Notes: a model not told the origin generated them from the letters alone. A DNA stretch of 64,000 bases from Pannonibacter sp. XCT-53 (GCF_009915765.1 NZ_JAABLQ010000001.1:3247762-3311761); one strand, 5' to 3'; positions 20,484 to 33,094 are shown, counted from the stretch's first letter. Made by a program: numbers and translations.

Positions 20484-20906
20484 ATGGCCGACCTGTCCAT
20501 CGGTGATCTTGCCCGTCGCACCGGCGTCAAGGTGCCGACGATCCGCTACTACGAGCAGATGGGACTGATCCCGGAACCGCCGCGCACCGAGGGCAACCAG
20601 CGCCGCTATGGCCGCGCCGAACTGGACCGGCTCACCTTCATCAAGCATGCCCGCGATCTCGGGCTGCCGATGGAGGCCATCCGTGACCTCATTGATCTCA
20701 GCGCCCATCCGGAGCGCCCCTGCGGCGATGCGGAGCGTATCGCTGCCGAGCAGCTTGCCACCGTGCGTGACAAGATCGCCCGCCTGCAGCGGCTGGAAGC
20801 GGAACTGGAACGGATCATGGCCCATGACCACGGCGCCCACACCGTCGCGGACTGCCACGTCCTGCGCGCCCTCGCCGACCATTCCCTCTGCGACGGGGAC
20901 CATTGA
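20484..20906 (+). CDS. MerR-family regulator, heavy-metal (ZntR/CadR/PbrR-like) type
   Basis: 140-residue transcription factor. The N-terminal winged helix begins MADLSIGDLARRTGVKVPTI, followed by RYYEQMGLIPEP and the dimerisation helix at about 80-118. Potential metal ligands are Cys80 (HPERPCGD), Cys124, His125 and Cys136 in the C-terminal loop, a pattern fitting divalent metal sensors rather than CueR or SoxR. No metal exporter or other target gene is adjacent, so it is an orphan; the operator just upstream suggests it controls itself and distant genes. Confidence 0.88.
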   Translation: MADLSIGDLARRTGVKVPTIRYYEQMGLIPEPPRTEGNQRRYGRAELDRLTFIKHARDLGLPMEAIRDLIDLSAHPERPCGDAERIAAEQLATVRDKIARLQRLEAELERIMAHDHGAHTVADCHVLRALADHSLCDGDH

Positions 20907-21060
20907 ACGCGGCCCGGCCCTGGCCCGCTTGCGCCAATGCACATTCGGACGCCATCCCGCACGAGGCGGGGAGGACCGTCGGGGTGAACGGCAATCGCCG
21001 AGGCCAAACCCGCAAGTTTCCTGCAGAGGCGGTTCCAACCGGGACACGGGCGCCACCGAA

Positions 21061-21097
21061 AAGAAAAAGGCCGGAGCGTCGCCGCTCCGGCCTTCTT
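21061..21097 (-). terminator. Intrinsic terminator of the mdh-suc-lpd operon
   Basis: Perfect 12-bp stem AAGGCCGGAGCG / CGCTCCGGCCTT with a 4-base loop; on the minus strand it is followed by TTTC. It begins 27 bases after the lpdA stop. Confidence 0.92.
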
Positions 21098-21123
21098 GAC
21101 ATCCGGGACTAAACCCAGCGCGA

Positions 21124-22527
21124 TCAGGCGTGGATCGGCTTGGCGAAGGTTGCAAGGGCTGCTTCCTTCACGGCTTCCGACATGGTCGGATGCGCGTGGC
21201 AGGTGCGGCCGAGGTCTTCCGACGAGCCACCGAATTCCATCAGCACGGCCGCTTCGTGGATCATCTCGCCGGCGCCATGGCCGACGATGTGCACGCCAAG
21301 CACCCGGTCGGTGGCCGCATCCGCCAGCACCTTCACGAAGCCGTCGGTGTGGTTCATGGCGCGGGCCCGGCCGTTGGCGACGAAGTTGAACTTGCCGGCC
21401 TTGTAGGCGATGCCTGCAGCCTTCAGCTCTTCCTCGGTCTTGCCCACCGACGCCACTTCCGGCGAGGTGTAGACGACGCCCGGAATGATGTCATAGTTCA
21501 CATGGCCGGCCTGGCCGGCGAGGATTTCGGCCAGCGCCACGCCCTCGTCCTCGGCCTTGTGCGCGAGCATCGGGCCGACGATGACGTCGCCGATGGCGTA
21601 GATGCCCGGCACGCTGGTCTGATAGTGGCCGTTCGTCTCGATGCGGCCGCGGTTGTCCAGCTTGACGCCGACATCCTCCAGGCCGAGACCGGCGGTGTAG
21701 GGCTTGCGGCCGATGGCGACGAGGACCACGTCGGCCTCGATCACTTCGGCAGCGCCGCCGGCGGCCGGCTCGACCGAGACTTCCAGACCCTTGCCCTTCC
21801 TGGCAACGCCGGTGACCTTGGACGACAGCTTGAAGGTCATGCCCTGCTTGGCCAGCAGGCGCTGGAACTGCTTGGAGACATCGCCGTCCATCGGGCCGAG
21901 GATCTTGTCCATGAACTCGACCACGGTCACCTTGGCGCCGAGACGGCCCCAGACCGAGCCCAGCTCCAGACCGATGACGCCGCCGCCGACCACGACGAGG
22001 TGATCCGGCACCTTCTCCAGCGTCAGCGCGCCGGTGGAGGAGACGACCTGCTTCTCGTCGATCTCGACGCCCGGCAGCGGCATCACGTCGGAGCCGGTGG
22101 CGATGACGATTGACTTGGTGGCGAGTTCGGTCACGGTGCCGTCTTCGGCCGTGACGGACACCTTGCCCTGCCCCAGGATCTTGCCGGTGCCGTGGAAGGC
22201 CTCGATCTTGTTCTTCTTCAGCAGGAACGCAACGCCGCCGACATTGGCGTCGATGGTCGCCTGCTTGTGCGCCATCATCGCCGGCAGGTCGAGCTTCGGC
22301 TTGGCGACCTTGATGCCGAGCGCCTCGAAGCCGTGGCCGGCCTCGTGGAACATCTCGGACGCATGCAGCAGCGCCTTGGAGGGAATGCAGCCCACGTTCA
22401 GGCAGGTGCCGCCATGGGTGGCGCGCTTCTCGACCACCGCGACCTTCAGGCCGAGCTGGGCGGCCTTGATGGCGCAGACATAGCCACCGGGACCGGTGCC
22501 GATGACGACGAGATCATACTGGGACAT
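21124..22527 (-). CDS. lpdA: Dihydrolipoyl dehydrogenase (E3)
   Basis: FAD enzyme that reoxidises the lipoyl group of 2-oxo acid dehydrogenases with NAD+. 467 residues: FAD loop [20 protein letters not shown], redox disulfide Cys42/Cys47 in [16 protein letters not shown] loop [15 protein letters not shown], and the active-site His-Glu in [10 protein letters not shown] near the C-terminus. Last gene of the operon with odhB and sucA, so it probably serves 2-oxoglutarate dehydrogenase. Confidence 0.97.
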   Translation of the reverse strand: MSQYDLVVIGTGPGGYVCAIKAAQLGLKVAVVEKRATHGGTCLNVGCIPSKALLHASEMFHEAGHGFEALGIKVAKPKLDLPAMMAHKQATIDANVGGVAFLLKKNKIEAFHGTGKILGQGKVSVTAEDGTVTELATKSIVIATGSDVMPLPGVEIDEKQVVSSTGALTLEKVPDHLVVVGGGVIGLELGSVWGRLGAKVTVVEFMDKILGPMDGDVSKQFQRLLAKQGMTFKLSSKVTGVARKGKGLEVSVEPAAGGAAEVIEADVVLVAIGRKPYTAGLGLEDVGVKLDNRGRIETNGHYQTSVPGIYAIGDVIVGPMLAHKAEDEGVALAEILAGQAGHVNYDIIPGVVYTSPEVASVGKTEEELKAAGIAYKAGKFNFVANGRARAMNHTDGFVKVLADAATDRVLGVHIVGHGAGEMIHEAAVLMEFGGSSEDLGRTCHAHPTMSEAVKEAALATFAKPIHA

Positions 22528-22604
22528 GGGAATGCCTCACGTTCTTTCAGGTCAGTTTGGGGCAGCCGGCACGCAAGCGGCCAGCCACCGGAGCGTTCGG
22601 GAGG

Positions 22605-23186
22605 TCATGCGGCAGGCGCGCTCCCGGCGAGACCGGCCTTGACCCGCGCCAGGATCAGTCCATGCAGCGCGATGATCAGGACCAGCGAAACAAGATGCTG
22701 GGTCAGGCTTGCGACCGGCCAGAGGCCGGCAAGACCGGCCGCTCCCAGCGGCAGGAACAGGACGATGGCCGTCCAGACACCCGGGTTGGGCTGGCGCAGG
22801 GCGATCATCTGGACGATGTGCAGCACCGCATTCACCAGCACCAGATAGACGGCAACCAGACCCCAGCCGGCGTCGACGAAACGCATCGCCAGGATGGCCA
22901 GGGCTGCCACCCACCAGACGCCGAAGATGTTGACGGCAAAGACGAAACCCGGGGTCAGCACCTCACGGCCATGGCCGATGCGGGCATTGACGAACTGGCG
23001 GAACCGGTCGCGGTCATGCTCCTCGAACTGGTGCAGCATGTAGACCGGCAGCACGAGGTAGACGGAGAGCTCCGCCTGCGGCCAGCCGGCGGTCAGCGCC
23101 GGGGCGAGCAGCAGCAGCACGAAGCCGGCCATGAACCCGCCGTAGACCCAGTTGGCGCTGAGGCGCTCGAGTACACCCGTCATCAT
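22605..23186 (-). CDS. HXXEE-type membrane protein
   Basis: 193-residue inner-membrane protein of unknown function. Several hydrophobic segments are visible (about 19-34, 85-105, 112-130, 138-158, 163-182). The motif YMLHQFEEH (H-x-x-E-E) followed by the conserved HIVQM in a later helix fits the uncharacterised HXXEE family. It lies between odhB and lpdA in the same direction, separated by 181 and 77 bp, so it is likely co-transcribed with the 2-oxoglutarate dehydrogenase genes. No known link to that enzyme. Confidence 0.82.
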   Translation of the reverse strand: MMTGVLERLSANWVYGGFMAGFVLLLLAPALTAGWPQAELSVYLVLPVYMLHQFEEHDRDRFRQFVNARIGHGREVLTPGFVFAVNIFGVWWVAALAILAMRFVDAGWGLVAVYLVLVNAVLHIVQMIALRQPNPGVWTAIVLFLPLGAAGLAGLWPVASLTQHLVSLVLIIALHGLILARVKAGLAGSAPAA

Positions 23187-23326
23187 GCCACCCGCTCCTC
23201 ATGTCCGCCGTCGGCCGGATGGCCGCGCGGGCCAGCTTGACCAGCCGGCCCGCAAATGCAAGCGGCAATGGCAGCGATCGCGGGGAACGGCAGATGCCGT
23301 CGACGCGCTGCCAGCCGGACAGGATC

Positions 23327-23356
23327 GGCGGCGGGACCGGATGAGGTCCCGCCGCC
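23327..23356 (-). other. Strong intercistronic hairpin after odhB
   Basis: Perfect 12-bp stem GGCGGCGGGACC / GGTCCCGCCGCC with a 6-base loop, 11 bases beyond the odhB stop. No T-run follows, so it looks like an mRNA 3'-end stabiliser or processing site rather than a full terminator. Confidence 0.8.
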
Positions 23357-23367
23357 GGGGATCAGGA

Positions 23368-24615
23368 TCAGAGATCCAGCACCAGACGGCGCGGGTCTTC
23401 CAGGCTTTCCTTGACGCGGACGAGGAAGGTCACCGCTTCCTTGCCGTCGACGATGCGGTGATCGTAGGACAGGGCCAGATACATCATCGGACGGATGACG
23501 ACCTGACCGTTCACGGCCATCGGCCGGTCCTGGATCTTGTGCATGCCAAGGATGCCCGACTGCGGGGCATTCAGGATCGGCGAGGACATCAGCGAGCCGT
23601 AGACGCCGCCGTTCGAGATGGTGAAGGTGCCGCCCTGCATGTCGGCAACGCCGAGCTTGCCGTCCCGCGCCTTGCGGCCGAGGTTGGCGATTTCCTTCTC
23701 GATCTCGGCAATCGACATCTGGTCGGCATCACGGACGACCGGAACCACGAGGCCCTTGTCGGTGCCGACGGCCACGCCGATGTGGCAGAAGTTCTTGTAG
23801 ACCACGTCGGTGCCGTCGATCTCGGCGTTGACGGCCGGGATTTCCTTCAGCGCGTGGCAGACGGCCTTGGTGAAGAAGCCCATGAAGCCGAGCTTCACGC
23901 CGTGCTTCTTCTCGAACACGTCCTTGTAGGCGGCGCGCAGGTCCATCACCGGGCCCATGTCCACTTCGTTGTAAGTGGTCAGCATGGCGGCGGTGTTCTG
24001 GGCGTCCTTCAGGCGGCGCGCGATGGTCTGGCGCAGCTTGGTCATGCGGACGCGCTCTTCGCGGGCCTCGTCCTCGGCCGGAACCGGCGCGCGGACGGAA
24101 ACCGGAGCAGCGGCGGCAGCCGGGGCAGCGGTGACGCCGGCAGCCACGGCGGCCAGCACGTCACCCTTCAGCACCTGGCCACGCTTGCCGGAGCCTGCAA
24201 CCTGGTCAGCCGACAGGCCGGTCTCGGCCAGCAGCTTGCCGGCAGACGGGGCCGGCGGCATGGAGGTCGGAGCAGCCGGGGCGGGAGCCGCAACGGCGGG
24301 GACCGGAGCGGCAGCCGCCGGGGCTGCAGCGGCGGCGGGGGCCGGGGCGGCTGCCGGAGCAGACGCAGCCGCAGCGGCGCCGGCGGCGATCAGGCCGAGC
24401 AGGGCGCCAACGCCAACGGTGTCGCCTTCCTTGACGAGAATGCTTTCGAGGGTGCCGGAGGCCGGAGCCGGAACTTCGACGGTCACCTTGTCGGTTTCGA
24501 GCTCGACCAGCGCCTCGTCAGCCTTCACGGCATCGCCGGGCTTCTTGAACCACTGGGCAATCGTTGCCTCGGAGACGGATTCGCCCAGAGTGGGCACGCG
24601 GATTTCGGTTGCCAT
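23368..24615 (-). CDS. odhB: 2-oxoglutarate dehydrogenase E2 (dihydrolipoyl succinyltransferase)
   Basis: Core of the 2-oxoglutarate dehydrogenase complex, transferring succinyl to CoA. 415 residues: lipoyl domain with Lys43 in [10 protein letters not shown], a long Ala/Pro-rich linker (about 80-145), peripheral-subunit-binding domain ([21 protein letters not shown]), and the catalytic domain ending [17 protein letters not shown] with the active-site His. Located 78 bp after sucA with an intervening hairpin. Confidence 0.97.
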   Translation of the reverse strand: MATEIRVPTLGESVSEATIAQWFKKPGDAVKADEALVELETDKVTVEVPAPASGTLESILVKEGDTVGVGALLGLIAAGAAAAASAPAAAPAPAAAAAPAAAAPVPAVAAPAPAAPTSMPPAPSAGKLLAETGLSADQVAGSGKRGQVLKGDVLAAVAAGVTAAPAAAAAPVSVRAPVPAEDEAREERVRMTKLRQTIARRLKDAQNTAAMLTTYNEVDMGPVMDLRAAYKDVFEKKHGVKLGFMGFFTKAVCHALKEIPAVNAEIDGTDVVYKNFCHIGVAVGTDKGLVVPVVRDADQMSIAEIEKEIANLGRKARDGKLGVADMQGGTFTISNGGVYGSLMSSPILNAPQSGILGMHKIQDRPMAVNGQVVIRPMMYLALSYDHRIVDGKEAVTFLVRVKESLEDPRRLVLDL

Positions 24616-24663
24616 GGTCGCCTTCTCTAAAAAATTGCCTTGGCCATTTCCGGATCGGGGGTG

Positions 24664-24686
24664 GGGCCCGCCGCTGCGGCGGGCCC
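24664..24686 (-). other. Intercistronic hairpin between sucA and odhB
   Basis: Perfect 10-bp stem GGGCCCGCCG / CGGCGGGCCC with a 3-base loop, 7 bases after the sucA stop. No T-run. Confidence 0.78.
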
Positions 24687-24693
24687 GCCAGGA

Positions 24694-27681
24694 TCAGTTT
24701 GCGAACGCCTGGTCCAGGAACTCCTGGAGCTGGGCGAGGTGCTTGGACATCAGGCCCGTTGCGGTCGAGGCCGAGGCGGCGCGACCCACATAGCGCGGGC
24801 GGCGGCTCTTGGCGCCGATCTGCTCCAGCACCCACTCGATGTAGGGCTGGACGAAGGTCCAGCCGCCCATGTTCTGCGGCTCTTCCTGGCACCACACCAT
24901 GTCGGCGTTGCGGAAGCGCGAGAGCTCCTGCACCAGGGCCTTCTTCGGGAAGGGATAGAGCTGCTCGACACGCAGCAGGTAGACGTCCTTGATGCCGCGC
25001 TTCTCGCGCTCCTCGTAAAGGTCATAGTAGACCTTGCCCGAGCACATCACCACGCGGCGGATCTTGTCGTCCGGCACCAGCTTGATGGTGCTGTCGGCCA
25101 GATACTCCGCGTCATCCCACAGCAGGCGGTGGAAGGTCGAATCCGCGCCCAGCTCCACCAGCTTCGAGGTGGCGCGCTTGTGGCGCAGCAGCGACTTCGG
25201 CGTCATCAGGATCAGCGGCTTGCGGATGTCACGCTTCAGCTGACGGCGCAGGATGTGGAAGTAGTTGGCCGGCGTCGTGCAGTTGGCGACCTGCATGTTG
25301 TCCTCGGCGCAGAGCTGGAGATAGCGCTCCAGACGAGCCGAGGAGTGCTCCGGGCCCTGACCTTCGTAGCCGTGCGGCAGAAGGCAGACGAGACCGGACA
25401 TGCGCAGCCACTTGCGTTCACCGCTCGAGATGAACTGGTCGAACACCACCTGGGCGCCGTTGGCGAAGTCGCCGAACTGGGCTTCCCACATGGTGAGCGC
25501 GTTCGGTTCGGCCATCGAGTAGCCGTACTCGAAGCCCAGCACGGCCTCTTCCGAGAGCATCGAGTTGATGACCTCGTAGCGGGCCTGATCCGGGGCCAGG
25601 TTGTTGAGCGGGATGTAGCGGTTCTCGTCTTCCTGATCGTACAGGACGGTGTGCCGCTGAGAGAAGGTGCCGCGTTCGCAGTCCTGACCGGACAGGCGGA
25701 CAGGGTGGCCTTCCGTGACCAGCGAGCCGAAGGCCAGGGCCTCGGCAGTCGCCCAGTCGATGCCCTCGCCGGTCTCGATCATGTTGGCGCGGTTCGACAG
25801 GAACCGGCCGATCGTCTTGTGGACGTTGAAGCCCGCCGGGACCTCGGTCAGCTTCTTGCCGATCTCCTTGAGCCGCTCGACCGGAACACCGGTGGCACCG
25901 CGGCGCGGATCTTCCTGGTCGTCGGCCGCCTTCAGGCCCGACCACTTGCCGTCCAGCCAGTCGGCCTTGTTCGGCTTGTAGGTCTGGCCGGCCTCGAACT
26001 CGGCTTCCAGCTTGGCGCGCCAGGCCGTCTTCATCGCCTCGATTTCCTCGGCGGTGACGACGCCTTCCGCCATCAGACGCTCGCCGTAAATCTGCAGCGT
26101 GGTCGGATGGTTGCGGATCTTGCGGTACATGATCGGCTGGGTGAAGCCCGGCTCGTCGCCTTCGTTGTGACCGAAGCGGCGGTAGCAGATCATGTCGATG
26201 ACGACCGGACGCCCGAAGATCTGGCGGAACTCGGTGCCGATCTTGGCCGCGAAGACCACGGCTTCCGGATCATCCGCGTTGACGTGGAAAATCGGAGCCT
26301 CGATCACCTTGGCCATGTCGGACGGATACGGCGAGGAGCGCGAGAAGCGCGGGTTCGTCGTGAAGCCGATCTGGTTGTTGATGATGACGTGGATGGAGCC
26401 GCCGGTGCGGTGGCCGCGCAGGGCCGACAGGCCGAAGCACTCTGCCACGACGCCCTGGCCGGCAAAGGCCGCGTCACCATGGATGAGCAGCGGCAGCACC
26501 TTGGAGCGGTCGGTCTGGCGGGCGTCCATCAGCCAGCGACCGTCAACGGCCGAGAGCTGGTCCTGCTTTGCGCGGGCCTTGCCGAGCACCACGGGATCGA
26601 CGATTTCCAGATGCGACGGGTTGGCCGTCAGCGACAGGTGCACCTCGTTGCCGTCGAAGGAGCGGTCCGACGAGGCACCGAGGTGGTACTTCACGTCGCC
26701 CGAACCTTCCACGTCGTCCGGGGCGTAGGAGCCGCCCTTGAACTCGTGGAACACCGCGCGGTGCGGCTTGCCCATCACCTGGGTCAGCACGTTCAGGCGG
26801 CCGCGGTGGGCCATGCCGAGGACGATGTCCTTCAGGCCCATGTTGCCGCCGCGCTTGATGATCTGCTCCAGCGCCGGGATCAGCGCCTCACCGCCGTCGA
26901 GACCGAACCGCTTGGTGCCGGTGTACTTGACGTCGATGAACTTCTCGAAGCCTTCGGCCTCGACGAGCTTGTTGAGGATCGCGCGCTTGCCCTGCGGGGT
27001 GAACTCGACGTGCTTGTCGGGCCCCTCGATGCGCTCCTGCAGCCATGCCTTGGCGGCCGGGTCGGAGATGTGCATGAACTCGACGCCGAGGGTCGAGCAG
27101 TAGGTGCGCTTCAGGATCTCCAGCATCTGGCGCAGGGTGGCGTATTCCAGCCCGAGCACGTGGTCGATGAAGATCGGACGGTCCCAGTCGGCATCCGTGA
27201 AGCCGTAGGACGACGGGTGCAGCTCCTCGTGGTCGCCCGGGGGCGAGAGGCGCAGCGGGTCGAGATCGGCGTGCAGATGGCCGCGCATGCGGTAGGCGCG
27301 GATCATCATCAGCGCGCGCACGCTGTCGCGGGTCGCCTGATGCACGTCGGAGGCAGAGACGGCACTGCCCTTGGCATCGGCCTTCTGCTTCAGCTTGTCC
27401 CCGACTGCCTTCTCGATCTGGCCCCAGTTGCCGTCGAGGGCGTTGATCAGGTCGCCCTTGGCGTCCAGCGGCCAGTCGGCGCGCGCCCAGGGAGCGCCGC
27501 GCGCTTCCTTCAGCACGTCGGCCTTGTCATCCTGCAGTCCGCCGAAGAAGTCCTGCCATTCGGGATCAACCGAGGCGGGGTTCTCCTGGTACTGGGCGTA
27601 GAGTTCTTCGATGTAGGCTGCGTTGGCGCCGTAAAGGAACGACGTCAGCGCGAAGACATTGTTCGCGTCCTGCCGTGCCAT
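24694..27681 (-). CDS. sucA: 2-oxoglutarate dehydrogenase E1
   Basis: Thiamine-diphosphate-dependent decarboxylase of the TCA cycle. 995 residues, starting MARQDANNVFALTSFLYGANAAYIEELY. The family motifs GMAHRGRLNVL, HGDAAFAGQGVV and the cofactor-binding INNQIGFTT are present, as is the C-terminal GGWTFVQPYIEW. Full length. Lies 191 bp downstream of sucD in the same operon. Confidence 0.97.
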   Translation of the reverse strand: MARQDANNVFALTSFLYGANAAYIEELYAQYQENPASVDPEWQDFFGGLQDDKADVLKEARGAPWARADWPLDAKGDLINALDGNWGQIEKAVGDKLKQKADAKGSAVSASDVHQATRDSVRALMMIRAYRMRGHLHADLDPLRLSPPGDHEELHPSSYGFTDADWDRPIFIDHVLGLEYATLRQMLEILKRTYCSTLGVEFMHISDPAAKAWLQERIEGPDKHVEFTPQGKRAILNKLVEAEGFEKFIDVKYTGTKRFGLDGGEALIPALEQIIKRGGNMGLKDIVLGMAHRGRLNVLTQVMGKPHRAVFHEFKGGSYAPDDVEGSGDVKYHLGASSDRSFDGNEVHLSLTANPSHLEIVDPVVLGKARAKQDQLSAVDGRWLMDARQTDRSKVLPLLIHGDAAFAGQGVVAECFGLSALRGHRTGGSIHVIINNQIGFTTNPRFSRSSPYPSDMAKVIEAPIFHVNADDPEAVVFAAKIGTEFRQIFGRPVVIDMICYRRFGHNEGDEPGFTQPIMYRKIRNHPTTLQIYGERLMAEGVVTAEEIEAMKTAWRAKLEAEFEAGQTYKPNKADWLDGKWSGLKAADDQEDPRRGATGVPVERLKEIGKKLTEVPAGFNVHKTIGRFLSNRANMIETGEGIDWATAEALAFGSLVTEGHPVRLSGQDCERGTFSQRHTVLYDQEDENRYIPLNNLAPDQARYEVINSMLSEEAVLGFEYGYSMAEPNALTMWEAQFGDFANGAQVVFDQFISSGERKWLRMSGLVCLLPHGYEGQGPEHSSARLERYLQLCAEDNMQVANCTTPANYFHILRRQLKRDIRKPLILMTPKSLLRHKRATSKLVELGADSTFHRLLWDDAEYLADSTIKLVPDDKIRRVVMCSGKVYYDLYEEREKRGIKDVYLLRVEQLYPFPKKALVQELSRFRNADMVWCQEEPQNMGGWTFVQPYIEWVLEQIGAKSRRPRYVGRAASASTATGLMSKHLAQLQEFLDQAFAN

Positions 27682-27791
27682 GCTCGTTCAGCGGAGGGTC
27701 ACTCCGCCCTTTTTTCTCAGGCACAGCCAGAGGCCGGCCTGTGTTGCACGTTCGGGCCCGCGCCACAGGACACGGACCCCGCTCAAAACCG

Positions 27792-27817
27792 GCGGACACC
27801 GGCGTGCCGATGTCCGC
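27792..27817 (-). other. Intercistronic hairpin between sucD and sucA
   Basis: Stem GCGGACA / TGTCCGC with an inner 3-bp extension and one mismatch. On the minus strand it is followed by CGGTTTTG, so it may act as a partial terminator that lowers expression of sucA-odhB-lpdA relative to mdh-sucCD. Confidence 0.6.
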
Positions 27818-27872
27818 TTTCCTTCGGTATGCCTTACGAACCGTAAACAAATTGCCCGGTTCGCCGAGGCAT

Positions 27873-28775
27873 TCAGCCCTTCAGGACCTGGACGAGGGTC
27901 TCGCCCAGCTGGGCCGGCGACGGGGAGACGCGGATGCCGGCCGATTCCATGGCGGCGATCTTGTCTTCCGCACCGCCCTTGCCGCCGGAGATCACGGCAC
28001 CTGCGTGACCCATCGTGCGGCCCTTCGGGGCGGTCCGGCCCGCGATGAAGCCGGCCATCGGCTTCTTGCGGCCCTTCTTGGCCTCGTCCTTGAGGAACTG
28101 TGCCGCGTCCTCTTCGGCCGAGCCACCGATCTCGCCGATCATGATGATCGACTGGGTGGCCTCGTCGGCGAGGAACATCTCCAGCACGTCGATGAATTCC
28201 GTCCCCTTGACCGGGTCACCGCCGATGCCGACAGCCGTCGTCTGGCCGAGGCCGGCGTTGGAGGTCTGGAACACGGCCTCATAGGTAAGCGTGCCGGAGC
28301 GCGACACAATACCGACCGAACCCTTCTTGAAGATGGAGCCAGGCATGATGCCGATCTTGCACTGTTCCGGGGTCAGGATGCCGGGGCAGTTCGGGCCGAG
28401 CAGGCGCGACTTGGACTTCTCCAGGCGGGCCTTGACCTTCACCATGTCAGCCACCGGAATGCCTTCCGTGATGCAGACGATGAAGGGGATCTCGGCGTCG
28501 ATGGCCTCGATGATCGCAGCCGCGGCACCGGCCGGCGGCACGTAGATCACGGACGCATCCGCACCGGTCGCATCCTTGGCGGCAGCGACGGACGCGTAGA
28601 TCGGCAGGCTTTCGCCCTTCGAGCCGGTCCACTTCTCGCCGCCCTTGGCCGGATGCACGCCGGCGACCATCTGGGTGCCGTAATAGGCCAGTGCCTGTTC
28701 CGTGTGGAACGTGCCGGTCTTGCCGGTCAGGCCCTGGACGATGACCTTGGTATCTTTGTTGACGAGGATCGACAT
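27873..28775 (-). CDS. sucD: Succinyl-CoA synthetase alpha subunit
   Basis: ATP/GTP-forming step of the TCA cycle. 300 residues starting [21 protein letters not shown], with a CoA-binding Rossmann domain and the phosphohistidine in [13 protein letters not shown] (about His257). Its ATG shares a base with the stop of the preceding unknown gene (TAATG). Confidence 0.98.
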   Translation of the reverse strand: MSILVNKDTKVIVQGLTGKTGTFHTEQALAYYGTQMVAGVHPAKGGEKWTGSKGESLPIYASVAAAKDATGADASVIYVPPAGAAAAIIEAIDAEIPFIVCITEGIPVADMVKVKARLEKSKSRLLGPNCPGILTPEQCKIGIMPGSIFKKGSVGIVSRSGTLTYEAVFQTSNAGLGQTTAVGIGGDPVKGTEFIDVLEMFLADEATQSIIMIGEIGGSAEEDAAQFLKDEAKKGRKKPMAGFIAGRTAPKGRTMGHAGAVISGGKGGAEDKIAAMESAGIRVSPSPAQLGETLVQVLKG

Positions 28776-29154
28776 TATTCTGCTTCCTCTTCCTCAAATT
28801 CGAGGGCGTCAAACTCCTCGAAAACGTCATTCGTGAAACGGTAGCCCTTGCCGGTCGCCTGCTTGTGCGGCATGTGCGCATCAAGGTTGCGGGACCAGTT
28901 GGTGCTGAACCAGTCGAAGTGGCCGTCGGACTTGGCGATGCCCAGTTCACCCTGCCAGACGTAGGTCCTGGCATCCTTCGCCTTGATCGCCAGATACTCG
29001 GACGCATCCTCACGGTCGGTGAAATGCGCCCAGCTGCTGGCGACGCCGTCTTCCGGAGTGGGGGTGTCGTCCCAGCACACGAAATAGCAAAGGTTGATGT
29101 CGGTCTCGTTCGGGCCGAAGGCCTGTCGGTTCACGACCTTGCGTGCGGCCGCCA

Positions 29155-29155
<1 letters not shown>
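28775..29155 (-). CDS. Unknown protein encoded between sucC and sucD (orf126)
   Basis: 126 residues of unknown function, cytosolic, Trp/Tyr-rich ([33 protein letters not shown]) with a strongly acidic tail ([15 protein letters not shown]). The start shares one base with the sucC stop (TGATG) and the stop shares one base with the sucD start (TAATG), so all three genes are translationally coupled and expressed in step. No recognised domain. The tight insertion inside the two subunit genes of one enzyme suggests a role with succinyl-CoA synthetase or its assembly; this is inference only. Codons look like those of its neighbours. Confidence 0.88.
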
Positions 29156-30354
<1,199 letters not shown>

Positions 30355-30377
30355 GGTGTCCCCCGTGGTTCGGAGAA

Positions 30378-30401
30378 CCGCCGCCGGCAGACCGGCGGCG
30401 G
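30378..30401 (-). other. Intercistronic hairpin between mdh and sucC
   Basis: Perfect 10-bp stem CCGCCGCCGG / CCGGCGGCGG with a 4-base loop, about 32 bases after the mdh stop and 23 bases before sucC. No T-run. Confidence 0.75.
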
Positions 30402-30433
30402 CATGTATCCCTGGCTTTGACTTCCGCCGTGGC

Positions 30434-31525
<1,092 letters not shown>

Positions 31526-31555
31526 TCATGATCCTTGCGCGCTCACGTGCATGAC

Positions 31556-32731
31556 CTAATGGGAATGCATATCAGCGCGTGCAGAACTTCTGTTCTCGCC
31601 CGCCAGATAAGCTTCTGATCGCATCTCGATCAGACGGGAAATCGTGCGGTCAAATTCAAACATCTCGGTGCCCGACGCCGCCCGGTAGAGCCCGTCCGGT
31701 TCGGTCTCGGCCGAGATCACGGTCTTGACGCCATTGTCGTAGAACGCGTCGATCAGGTTGATGAACCGCTTGGCCTCGTTGCGGCGGGACAGGTCCATCG
31801 CCGGCACGTTCTCGATGAAAACCGTGCCATAGGCCTGGGCGATCCGCAGATAGTCGGCAGCCCCCAGCGGCCGCGCGCACAGATCGGCAAAGCTGAAACG
31901 GGCGACGCCGCTTGCCACGCGCGGCACCTCGATGCGGCGTCCCTTCATGTCCAGGTGTTCGGCGTGCTCCGGCATGCCGTGGGTGAGGCCCCGCCACAGG
32001 TCGTCGAAGGCGCGGCTCGTCTCGGGACCGAGCGGGCTCATGTAGACCTCCGCACCCCCCAGCTTCTCGAGCCGGTAGTCGGTGGGCGAGTCCAGCTTGA
32101 GCACCTCGACATGGCGGCCAAGCAGGGCGATGAAGGGCAGGAACAGCTGCCGGTTCAGCCCGTCCTTGTAGAGGTTCTCGGGTGCAACATTGGAAGTTGC
32201 AACCACGATGACACCGCGGGCGAAAAGCTGGGTGAACAGCCGTCCGAGGATCATCGCGTCAGCGATGTCGGTGACGGTGAACTCGTCGAAACACAGCAGG
32301 CGGGTCTCGAGCGCGATCTGGTCGGCGACCGGCGGGATCGGGTCATCGCCCTTCACCTCGCCATTCTTCAGCGCCTGTCGCCAGGCGTGGATGCGCTCGT
32401 GCGTCTCGGCCATGAATTCATGGAAATGCACCCGGCGCTTGCGGCGGATGACGGTGACCTCCATGAAGAGGTCCATCAGCATCGTCTTGCCGCGACCGAC
32501 GCCGCCCCACAGATAGAGCCCGCGGACGGCGGCCCACATCTCGTTCTTCTTGCGGGCGAAGAGCCATCCGAGCGCGCTCTTCTTCGAGGCCAGGCGCACT
32601 TCCGCCAGATGTTCGTTGAGGGCGTCGAGCTTGCGGACGGCGGCGAGCTGCGCCGAATCCTCGGTGATCGCGCCGCTCTCGACCAGGGCGGCGTAACGAA
32701 TGGCCAGCGCGCGGCTGACCGGCAGTTCCAT
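31556..32731 (-). CDS. zapE: ZapE/AFG1-family cell-division ATPase
   Basis: P-loop ATPase that associates with the division ring in bacteria. ATG 32731 gives 391 residues, the family length. Walker A LWGGVGRGKTMLMDLF, Walker B LLCFDEFTVTDIADAM, the sensor VVATSNVAPENLY and the C-terminal RFINLIDAFYDNGVK motif are all present. A 75-codon low-complexity extension upstream was rejected. Adjacent to mdh as in many alphaproteobacteria; 160 bp separate them. Confidence 0.93.
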   Translation of the reverse strand: MELPVSRALAIRYAALVESGAITEDSAQLAAVRKLDALNEHLAEVRLASKKSALGWLFARKKNEMWAAVRGLYLWGGVGRGKTMLMDLFMEVTVIRRKRRVHFHEFMAETHERIHAWRQALKNGEVKGDDPIPPVADQIALETRLLCFDEFTVTDIADAMILGRLFTQLFARGVIVVATSNVAPENLYKDGLNRQLFLPFIALLGRHVEVLKLDSPTDYRLEKLGGAEVYMSPLGPETSRAFDDLWRGLTHGMPEHAEHLDMKGRRIEVPRVASGVARFSFADLCARPLGAADYLRIAQAYGTVFIENVPAMDLSRRNEAKRFINLIDAFYDNGVKTVISAETEPDGLYRAASGTEMFEFDRTISRLIEMRSEAYLAGENRSSARADMHSH

Positions 32732-33019
32732 CTTCGTCGTCGGCTTCAACGTCGGCTCTCCGCCTGCACCGGACGGTCCGGAAGAAGGCTTCCGGACGGG
32801 TCCGGCGCGCGCTTGCGCGCTGGCACCCCTTTGGTTTCCGGTGCTGCGATACGGAGATTGATCCCCTGACGCAAGTCCCTTGTCCAACCGGGCCCCGCGT
32901 TTTAGCACGCGGGTGCGACCGGAGCGTAAACAGGCAACGCTGCGTGGATCAGCCATTCGGACAGGTCATCGGAGCCTGAGGGGGATGGCTGTCGCCCCCC
33001 AGACCGTCTCCCGGCCGCC

Positions 33020-33070
33020 CCCCAAGTCCGTCCCCCAAGGCCGTTCCCCGAGGCCGTTCCCCGAGCCGCT
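33020..33070. repeat. Four-unit 13-bp degenerate tandem array
   Basis: Units CCCCAAGTCCGT, CCCCAAGGCCGT, CCCCGAGGCCGT and CCCCGAGCCGCT recur every 13 bp. It lies in the 465-bp gap upstream of zapE, next to a second array. Confidence 0.75.
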
Positions 33071-33094
33071 GACCAGAGCCTCCCCCCGGGGCAA

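Noticed and set aside
24640..27846. A very long open frame on the + strand opposite sucA
   Set aside because: Antisense to a gene with unmistakable motifs; long antisense frames are expected in GC-rich DNA. The same applies to frames opposite atpA/atpH, priA, pckA, chvG and recQ.
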